Source: Acetobacter aceti NBRC 14818
GTDB taxonomy: Bacteria > Pseudomonadota > Alphaproteobacteria > Acetobacterales > Acetobacteraceae
Length of the DNA: 64,000 nucleotides
Reading direction: 5' to 3'
Assembly: GCF_000193495.2 (NCBI RefSeq)
Contig: NZ_AP023410.1
Span: 806,001 to 870,000, forward strand
Shown: piece after piece, positions 57,491 through 64,000 of the stretch
Numbering within the stretch: the first letter of the stretch is position 1
How the letters are laid out: each line of letters opens with the position of its first letter
The notes under the pieces: generated by a model
Databases searched by the model: none
Seen by the model: the letters and a program-made list of their open reading frames with translations, nothing else
What the model was told of the DNA's origin: nothing
Made by a program: the position numbers and the translations under genes

Positions 57491-59870
57491 ATTTCGCGTC
57501 AGACGCCTTGCCTTCCTCCGGCAGGGCATAAGCGATGACATAATCGCCAAGTTTCGTGCCGAACGAGCCATGTCCGCCTGCAGCCGTCACAATGAACTGA
57601 CGGCCATTCTGCTCGTAGGTCATTGGTGTTGACTGCCCGCCAGCCGGCAGACGATCCTCCCAGAGCTGCTGTCCAGTCGTCATGTCGTAGGCGCGGATAT
57701 AATAATCCGCCGTTGACGTCAGGAACGCCACGCCGCCTGCAGTCGCGATCGGTCCACCAAGCGACGGGATACCGACCTTGAAGCCGAACGGCAGAGGCGA
57801 ACTGTCACGCGTGGTGCCGTTGCGGTGCATCCAGACAATCTTGTTCGTCTTGAGATCAATGCCTGCGACATACCCCCAGCCCGGCTGTTTGCAGGGCACG
57901 CCGAATGGCGACAGGAACGGGTTCAGCTCAACACCAAACGGTGTGCCATATTGTGGCTGAATACCGGTTTCCGTACCCGAAGGACCACCGCCCGTCGCCG
58001 GACTAGCCGGGTTACCGGGGCCGCGAGGCACCAGCTTCGAGACAAACGGAATGGCGATCGGGTTGGCGAAAGCGACCTGCCGGACAGGATCGACCGCAAG
58101 GCCACCCCACTCGAACATGCCGAGATTCCCCGGAAACACGAGCGTTCCCTGCGTGGAAGGCGGCGTAAACGGCCCCTCATAACGCAGCGATTTGAACAGG
58201 ATGCGACAGACAAGCTGATCCACCATGGTGGCACCCCACATGTCCGCATCCGTCAGGTTATTCTTCGGACGGAATGTAAGTTCGGAGTAAGGCTGCGTGG
58301 GAGAAACATGATCACCCGGAGCAGCACCCTGCGGAACTTTCGTCTCTGGCGCAGGCACCACCGGCACCCCCGTGCGACGGTCCAGCACGAAGATGTTGCC
58401 GGTCTTGGCCGGAGCATAGATCGCCGGGACAACCGTGCCGTCGGCCTGATGAATATCGACAAGGCTCGGCTGGGACGGAATGTCCATGTCCCACAGATCG
58501 TGATGCACGGTCTGGTAGAACCAAGCTTTCTCGCCGGTATCGGCGTTCAGGGCCAGAAGACCGGAGGCGTAACGCTCCTGATCCGCCGAACGATGGCCAC
58601 CCCATATGTCCGGCGTTGCGACGCCAGTCGGAATGTAGATCAGGTTCAGCTTCGCATCGTAGGACGAGGTGATCCACGAATTGGGAGAGTTGGCGACGTA
58701 CTTATGCGTGTCGGAAGGCAGCTCGTTCGGGTTGGGATTACCCGTATCAAAGGCCCAGACCAGCTGACCCGAGCGCAGATCGAAACCACGCGTCACTCCG
58801 GACGGCTCATGCGTGGAATAATTATCCGTCACGGCCCCTGAAATGATGACAACCTTGCCGGTCACAACCGGCGGCGATGTCGGCTCATAGAAACCGAGTT
58901 CCTTCATCGGCATGCCATCGGTCAGATCAATCTCACCGTTCCTGCCAAACGCCGGGCAGCGCGCGCCGGACTTTGCGTTGATGGCAAACAGACGGCCATC
59001 ATTGGTCGGCAGGAAGATGCGGCTGGCGCAGTCATCCGTCGCATCCGCCGTTTCGGCGTAGGACACGCCACGGCAGGTCATGTGCTGGAAGCTGGGATTG
59101 TATTTGAGCTGCGGATCGAAGACCCATTTCTGCTTGCCTGTCGCGGCATCCAGCGCGAACAGCTTCTGGTGGGGAGAGCAGAGATACACCGTGTCGTTGA
59201 TCTTGATCGGTGTGACCTCGTCCGTGATCTCGCCCGGATCGTTTGGCCCCTTCAGATCGTGCGTACGGAAGGTCCACGCCACTTTCAGGTTTCTGACGTT
59301 CTGCGGATTCACCTGCTTCAGCGGTGAGTAGCGGTCACCGAACTGGGTGCGTCCGTAAGCACCCCAGTCAGCGTCCGCAACCTGCCCGGTATCACCCGGC
59401 ACAACATCCGCTGCTGCCTGAGGCAGGCTGCCCGCGATATCCTGCGGGTCCTGAGTCAGGGCATAACCGAAAATCACGACACCGGTGACAATACCCGCAG
59501 CCAGAGGCGCACGCGCTGCCTGTGCGTTCCGTCCCAATTGACGGGTGACAAACGGCAGCAGCAGCCAGATACCCAGAGGAAGGATCAGGTCGCCGCGCGG
59601 CGCGAGCGTCCAGAAATCAAAACCGGCTTCGACCACAGCCCAGATGAGCGTGGCGAAAACGATAAGAGTATAAAGCCACAGCGCCGCAGCATTGCGCTTC
59701 CATAAAAGATAGGCGGTAAGAAGAACCGCCACACCACACGGCGCATAAAACAGTGATCCGCCCAGAGTGGCCAGCCACAGTCCGCCACCGGCAAGAACCA
59801 GCCCAAGCAGGGCGGTCACGAGTACAGTGACGACGAGTAACCCTCCGGGCCTGTCAGCACGCGTTGTCAT
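57489..59870 (-). CDS. gcd: Membrane-bound PQQ-dependent glucose dehydrogenase
   Basis: 793 residues, start ATG 59870. Oxidises D-glucose to gluconolactone in the periplasm and passes electrons to ubiquinone. Five N-terminal membrane helices cover about 12-140. The eight-bladed quinoprotein domain contains DWGAYGRTQFGDRYSPLKQVN, CRGVSYAETADATDDCASRIF, VDIHQADGTVVPAIYAPAKTGN and YVAGIDLKTNKIVW. The length equals the E. coli and Gluconobacter enzymes (about 796-808). Closely related quinate or shikimate dehydrogenases are less likely by the GDH-like motifs. Typical of acetic acid bacteria. No pqq genes are in the window. Confidence 0.93.
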   Translation of the reverse strand: MTTRADRPGGLLVVTVLVTALLGLVLAGGGLWLATLGGSLFYAPCGVAVLLTAYLLWKRNAAALWLYTLIVFATLIWAVVEAGFDFWTLAPRGDLILPLGIWLLLPFVTRQLGRNAQAARAPLAAGIVTGVVIFGYALTQDPQDIAGSLPQAAADVVPGDTGQVADADWGAYGRTQFGDRYSPLKQVNPQNVRNLKVAWTFRTHDLKGPNDPGEITDEVTPIKINDTVYLCSPHQKLFALDAATGKQKWVFDPQLKYNPSFQHMTCRGVSYAETADATDDCASRIFLPTNDGRLFAINAKSGARCPAFGRNGEIDLTDGMPMKELGFYEPTSPPVVTGKVVIISGAVTDNYSTHEPSGVTRGFDLRSGQLVWAFDTGNPNPNELPSDTHKYVANSPNSWITSSYDAKLNLIYIPTGVATPDIWGGHRSADQERYASGLLALNADTGEKAWFYQTVHHDLWDMDIPSQPSLVDIHQADGTVVPAIYAPAKTGNIFVLDRRTGVPVVPAPETKVPQGAAPGDHVSPTQPYSELTFRPKNNLTDADMWGATMVDQLVCRILFKSLRYEGPFTPPSTQGTLVFPGNLGMFEWGGLAVDPVRQVAFANPIAIPFVSKLVPRGPGNPASPATGGGPSGTETGIQPQYGTPFGVELNPFLSPFGVPCKQPGWGYVAGIDLKTNKIVWMHRNGTTRDSSPLPFGFKVGIPSLGGPIATAGGVAFLTSTADYYIRAYDMTTGQQLWEDRLPAGGQSTPMTYEQNGRQFIVTAAGGHGSFGTKLGDYVIAYALPEEGKASDAK

Positions 59871-60061
59871 AAATTCAGGGCCTTTTCGACGTCAATCGCA
59901 CATTGCATTCATACACAAACAGATGAGATGCCCCCGGGTTGTCAACGGGAAGTTGAAAAAACCGCTACAAGTGGGATTTGTCGGAATTTTCCCCTATAAG
60001 CGCCGCCTCACCCATTCAGCGCTGCCTTTCCTGCCGCCTGTCCTCTCTCGGATTTCGGTTC

Positions 60062-61390
60062 ATGTCCTCGTCTTCAGTCCCCTCTCCAGTGGCAACAGCA
60101 TCGTCCAAAGTTCTGTCCTTTTCCCAGATTCGCATTCTGGTTCTGGCATCACTGGGCGGCGCGCTAGAGTTTTATGACTTCGTGATCTTCGCGTTTCTGG
60201 CCAAGCTCATCGCTCTCCACTTCTTTCCGGCCAGTCAGGCGGCGTGGCTGAGACAGACAGAGGCATTCGGATTGTTCGGTGCGGGCTATCTGGCGCGTCC
60301 CCTCGGCGGCATCATCATGGCGCATTTCGGCGATATTGCCGGGCGCAAAAAGGTCTTCACTTTCAGTGTGCTGCTGATGGCGCTCCCCACGCTGATGATG
60401 GGTCTTCTGCCCGGCTATGAAACGCTCGGACCGGGCGCGCCTCTGATCCTGCTGCTTCTGCGCATGGCGCAGGGCGCGGCCATCGGTGGCGAAGCGCCGG
60501 GCGGTTGGGTCTTCGTTGCCGAACATGCTCCACCGGGTCGTGTGGGGCTGGCGACGGGTCTCCTTACCGGCGGCCTGACGGGCGGAATCCTGCTCGGATC
60601 ACTGGTGATTCTGGCGCTGAACACGGCGCTGGCTCCGAGTGCCGTGAACGACTGGGGCTGGCGTCTTCCTTTCATTATCGGAGGAGTTTTCGGGATTGGC
60701 GCGATGATCCTGAGGCGCTGGCTGGACGAGACACCCGTGTTTCGTGAGATGCACCAGCGCGCCGAGACCGCCTCCTCCCTGCCCGCCGCCATTCTGCTGC
60801 GGGATCACCGCTTTTCCATCCTGTGTTCAGTGCTGACGACATGGACCCTGACGGCGGCGATTGTCGTGCTGATCCTGATGATGCCGCCCCTGATGCAGTC
60901 CCTGCACCACATCCCGCCTTCGGAAACCATGCTGGCAAGCCTTGTCGCGACCCTCTGTCTCACGGTTTCGGTCGTGTCAGTGAGCGCCCTGACCGACAGC
61001 ATTTCGTTGAGCGTAATGAGTCTCGTCTGCGGACCGCTGCTCGTTGCCGGCGCTTTCGCACTGTACAGTCTGCCTGCCCAGCTTCCGCATCTCCTGCCTG
61101 TCTGGGCCGGGTTGGCCGGGCTTTGTTGCGGTTTTGTAGGACTGGTGCCCGTTGGCATGCTGCGGGCCTTCCCTCCAATGGTGCGGTTTTCCGGCGTTTC
61201 CCTTGCCTACAACATTGCTTATGCGATTTTCGGTGGACTGACCCCCGCCATCATTTCCTCGCTCACGCCCTACACGCCGCTGGCTCCAGCGATTTACGTC
61301 ACCATTGCCGCCATCGCGGGAAGTGCGGGACTGTGGTTGATGGACAGTCGGAATCTGCGGTGCATTCAGCCCCAGACTGCGCCTGCGTAA
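60062..61390 (+). CDS. MFS transporter, metabolite:H+ symporter (MHS) type
   Basis: 442 residues from the ATG at 60062; a longer frame starts at 59978 but adds no membrane sequence. Twelve hydrophobic segments. The N-terminal LASLGGALEFYDFVIFAFL is the typical ProP/KgtP-type start, followed by GYLARPLGGIIMAHFGDIAGRKKV (MFS motif A between helices 2 and 3) and RMAQGAAIGGEAPGG. Candidate substrates are proline, betaine, citrate or other acids. It is divergent from gcd across about 190 bp. Confidence 0.88.
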   Translation: MSSSSVPSPVATASSKVLSFSQIRILVLASLGGALEFYDFVIFAFLAKLIALHFFPASQAAWLRQTEAFGLFGAGYLARPLGGIIMAHFGDIAGRKKVFTFSVLLMALPTLMMGLLPGYETLGPGAPLILLLLRMAQGAAIGGEAPGGWVFVAEHAPPGRVGLATGLLTGGLTGGILLGSLVILALNTALAPSAVNDWGWRLPFIIGGVFGIGAMILRRWLDETPVFREMHQRAETASSLPAAILLRDHRFSILCSVLTTWTLTAAIVVLILMMPPLMQSLHHIPPSETMLASLVATLCLTVSVVSVSALTDSISLSVMSLVCGPLLVAGAFALYSLPAQLPHLLPVWAGLAGLCCGFVGLVPVGMLRAFPPMVRFSGVSLAYNIAYAIFGGLTPAIISSLTPYTPLAPAIYVTIAAIAGSAGLWLMDSRNLRCIQPQTAPA

Positions 61391-61542
61391 CTGTTGTCTT
61401 ATCGGTTTGAACCTTTCAGGCGAGGATCTTTCAGTTTCCTGCCTTTTCAGGACGAACCTGGACACAGAATGTGCGTTAACCTGACACAAACATTGTGTTT
61501 TGTTGTGCCCGATAGCCCTGTTCACAGCCTTGACGGACCCCC

Positions 61543-63606
61543 ATGACCAGTCATTCCCTGTCCAGCCGTCACAGAAAACTGTTCATTGGCCTCGGTACCC
61601 CGGTCGTACTGATCCTTCTGCTTATCGCGCTCTGGTCGTGGGACTGGTTCGTGCCTCTGGTCAATCGTGAGACGACGGCGCTCCTTGGACGCAAGACAAC
61701 GATTGAACATCTGCATGTCAGCGTCGGTTTCGTGCCGAAAGTGCGGGTTGATGGCGTCAGGATCGAGCAGCCTGACACTTTCAAATCTGACACCACGCCG
61801 TTTTTCACGGCAGATCACCTGCTTGTCAGAATCCGTCTGCTGGCGCTTCTGCACGGCAGAACGGAACTGCCCCGCATTGCGGTCGATACCCCCCGCGCAG
61901 ACATCCAGCGACGTCAGGACGAAAGCAACAACTACACGTTCGCTTCTGACAGCAAGAAGACAGAAAACGACAGGAAAAACGGTTCGGTCACTCTTCCCGA
62001 CATCGAAGAATTTGCCATCCGGGACGGCCATCTGCGTCTGCGTGACCAGAAGCTGCGGGCGGATATGACCTCACAACTGCATACGACGCCGCCGACCTCC
62101 GCCACGGATCGCGGTACGATCGTCATGGACACGACCGGGCGATATGCTGGCCAGCCTATTATCAGTCATTTCGTCGGTGGAGCGCTTCTGTCCCTGCAGA
62201 ACGTCAAGACACCTTATCCCATCAATCTGGAGGTGAAAAACGGCGGCACCCGCGTGACTCTCAAGGGCACCGTGAACAATCCGCTGGCCTTTGAGGGAAC
62301 GCAGCTCGTCCTGCATCTGTCCGGACCGGACATGTCCCTGCTCTATCCTCTGACGGGCGTGCCTATTCCGCAGACGCCGTCCTATGATATTCGCGGCAAG
62401 CTGGATTACGACCAGCAGCATATCGCTTTCAAAAGCTTTACCGGCCACATGGGATCCAGCGACCTGAGCGGCACCATCACGGTCGATCCGCACCAGACTG
62501 TGCCGTTTGTCGAGGCGTCGCTCCGCTCACGACGTGTGGATATTCAGGATCTTGGTGGCTTTATCGGCGCAAAGCCGGAAGAAAAGACCGCTTCCGAGAA
62601 AAAGGTTGACGCCAGGGACCCGAATGTCCTGCCGGATACACCGATCAACGTGCCAAAGCTCCGCTCCATCAACGCCCATGTCACCTATAAGGGTGAGCAC
62701 ATCCAGAACAAGCAGCTTCCTCTGGACGATATCGACGCCGAATTCTCGGTTCAGGACGGCGCTATTGACGTGAAGAAGCTGAACTTCGGCGTCGGCACAG
62801 GCACACTGGCCAGCAGCGCGACATTGAAGCCGGTGAATGACAAGAACTTTGCCGTCAACGCGAAGGTGGACTTCTCCCGCATTGATCTGGCGCATATCAT
62901 GCGCACCGCGACAGGGACCACCGCGCAGGGTGGTGTCATCGGCGGCCGCTTCAGCCTGAATTCCACCGGCAACTCGATTGCGTCTCTCATGGCGAACGGC
63001 AATGGCGGTCTTACCCTCGTTCTTGTGAAAGGCGGCGAAATCTCGGCGCTCATTCCGGCAGCACTCGGGCTGGAGCTGGGTGACGCCGTGCTGTCGGCGC
63101 TTGGTCTGCCGTCCCACTCTCAGGTGGAGTGCTTCGTGACCGACATGCCGCTGAACAACGGTGTCGCCAGCACCCGCTCCATGCTGCTCCGCACAAACGA
63201 CACCCGCACACTTGGTCGCGGCGACATCAACTTCCGCACCAATAAAATCGACTACTCTCTGACGACCCGTTCGACCGGCTTCACCATCCTGTCCTTCCCG
63301 GGTGCGTTCAACATCACAGGTCCGCTGAAGTCCCCAACCGTGCTGCCGGGTGCGGAAATTCTGGGTCGCGCCGCCGCAGCAGCCGGGCTTGGCTTCGTGT
63401 TCCCGCCGCTCGCTCTTCTGCCGACAATCCAGTTCGGCGTGGGTAAAGGTTCCCTCTGTGAGAAGGCCCTGCAGGAAGTGAACAGCAATCCAGCCTCGGG
63501 CAAGGCGCCGGGTGGGGTGGAAGAGAACGCCGCCCCCAAGGGCAGTGATAAAAAAATGAGCCCGACGGAAGTGAGGGCAGCCTGGAAGAAAAAGCTGAAA
63601 CATTAA
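61543..63606 (+). CDS. AsmA family protein
   Basis: 687 residues, start ATG 61543. One N-terminal membrane helix (about 14-34) anchors a large periplasmic part. The N-terminal pattern PLVNRETTALLGRKTTIEHLHVSVGFVPKVRVDGVRIEQP and the C-terminal INFRTNKIDYSLTTRSTGF and GPLKSPTVLPG are typical of AsmA/YhjG/TamB-related lipid-bridge proteins. These proteins are thought to carry phospholipid between membranes. It lies between two transporter genes, with a 152-bp gap before it. Confidence 0.87.
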   Translation: MTSHSLSSRHRKLFIGLGTPVVLILLLIALWSWDWFVPLVNRETTALLGRKTTIEHLHVSVGFVPKVRVDGVRIEQPDTFKSDTTPFFTADHLLVRIRLLALLHGRTELPRIAVDTPRADIQRRQDESNNYTFASDSKKTENDRKNGSVTLPDIEEFAIRDGHLRLRDQKLRADMTSQLHTTPPTSATDRGTIVMDTTGRYAGQPIISHFVGGALLSLQNVKTPYPINLEVKNGGTRVTLKGTVNNPLAFEGTQLVLHLSGPDMSLLYPLTGVPIPQTPSYDIRGKLDYDQQHIAFKSFTGHMGSSDLSGTITVDPHQTVPFVEASLRSRRVDIQDLGGFIGAKPEEKTASEKKVDARDPNVLPDTPINVPKLRSINAHVTYKGEHIQNKQLPLDDIDAEFSVQDGAIDVKKLNFGVGTGTLASSATLKPVNDKNFAVNAKVDFSRIDLAHIMRTATGTTAQGGVIGGRFSLNSTGNSIASLMANGNGGLTLVLVKGGEISALIPAALGLELGDAVLSALGLPSHSQVECFVTDMPLNNGVASTRSMLLRTNDTRTLGRGDINFRTNKIDYSLTTRSTGFTILSFPGAFNITGPLKSPTVLPGAEILGRAAAAAGLGFVFPPLALLPTIQFGVGKGSLCEKALQEVNSNPASGKAPGGVEENAAPKGSDKKMSPTEVRAAWKKKLKH

Positions 63607-63696
63607 GAGTGTATTGACTTGTCAGAGGGCTCGCACGAAAGGTTATCCACAGACACTTAATAAGTCTGCTGCGTCACAAGAGGTCAGAACACCCAG

Positions 63697-64000
63697 ATGC
63701 CTTCCTCCATTTCGACATCCGCCCAGCGGGATGCTTCGGCGCGCGTGCGCCGCACTACTTTCTTTCTCGCCTTGGCCGCCGGTCTTGCGGGCCTCATGTT
63801 CGGGCTGGACACCGGAGTGATCGCAGGCGCTCTCGGATTTATCCGCGAGGAATTCCAGACCAACGACCGCACGACGGAATGGATTGTCTCCTCCCTCATG
63901 CTGGCTGCGGCGTTCGGGTCTGTGCTGGCCGTATTCGTCGCAGACAAATGGGGCCGCAAGGGCACCCTGCTTGTGGCCGGCGGCCTGTTTTTAAGCGGAA
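63697..64000 (+). CDS. MFS sugar porter, 5' part, cut by right edge
   Basis: The first 101 codons from the ATG at 63697. Cytoplasmic N-terminus (RDASARVRRTTFF), a first membrane helix with LAAGLAGLMFGLDTGVIAGAL, a loop with REEFQTNDRTTEW, and a second helix ending VADKWGRKGTLLVAGGLF (MFS motif A). The GLDTGVIAGAL pattern is that of the sugar porter family (GalP/XylE). The remainder is outside the window, so substrate is open. Confidence 0.85.
   Translation, partial: MPSSISTSAQRDASARVRRTTFFLALAAGLAGLMFGLDTGVIAGALGFIREEFQTNDRTTEWIVSSLMLAAAFGSVLAVFVADKWGRKGTLLVAGGLFLSG

Noticed and set aside
1..64000. CRISPR array, rRNA operon or prophage
   Set aside because: No regularly spaced repeats, no rRNA sequence and no phage structural genes were seen.

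Overview
The window reads as chromosomal DNA of an acetic acid bacterium (Acetobacteraceae, Alphaproteobacteria), most like the Acetobacter/Gluconobacter group. The evidence is a membrane-bound PQQ glucose dehydrogenase, a methylcitrate-cycle cluster with a ScfR-type regulator, lipid A genes of alphaproteobacterial order, an FtsK with a long Pro-rich linker, and moderately high GC coding sequence. The genus is an inference. Most genes are ordinary core genes in tight operons with ATGA or GTGA overlaps.

Layout. 1-11,090: one compact minus-strand operon, gltX-pyrB-pyrX-plsY-dprA-topA-rnr-S41 peptidase (the last runs off the left edge). 11,180-13,975: a FUSC exporter and a LysR regulator. 13,976-16,200: a decayed patch with an SDR remnant, two small hypothetical genes and a broken IS5-family transposase. 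16,286-17,970: an SSS-type solute symporter with its DUF3311 partner. 18,071-23,392: selO, ftsK and an RluA-type pseudouridine synthase. 23,414-24,553: a glycosyltransferase. 24,808-27,458: thiO-thiS-thiG-thiE. 27,545-29,005: a periplasmic protein and an N-formylglutamate amidohydrolase. 29,118: tRNA-Val(GAC), followed by an AT-rich islet with a methyltransferase and a GtrA-like membrane protein.

31,798-40,351: an acidic small protein, an Smr-domain protein, then scfR divergent from prpD-prpC-prpB and an acyl-CoA synthetase. Together these would turn propionyl-CoA and oxaloacetate into pyruvate and succinate under acyl-CoA-responsive control. 40,762-42,216: a small-peptide and IS-graveyard segment. 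It holds a Ser-rich small protein and, convergent to it, a peptide with a microcin-V-like double-glycine leader, then two IS5-family fragments. 42,326-46,409: a lipid A operon that begins with a fusion of an acyltransferase-like domain (DUF374) to the Kdo transferase WaaA, followed by lpxK and an LpxL-type acyltransferase.

46,670-64,000: a small conserved protein, a TonB-dependent siderophore receptor, an LpoA-like lipoprotein divergent from rsmI with overlapping 5' ends, a globin-coupled chemotaxis transducer, fumC with a long terminator, an unusual Cys/His-rich protein of unknown function, gcd, two MFS transporters (the second cut by the right edge) and an AsmA-family protein.

The least explained pieces are the double-glycine-leader peptide (41,173-41,436), the Cys/His-rich protein (56,090-57,361), the DUF374-WaaA fusion and the metal-ligand-less dihydroorotase homologue. 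No complete mobile element, prophage or CRISPR array is visible.
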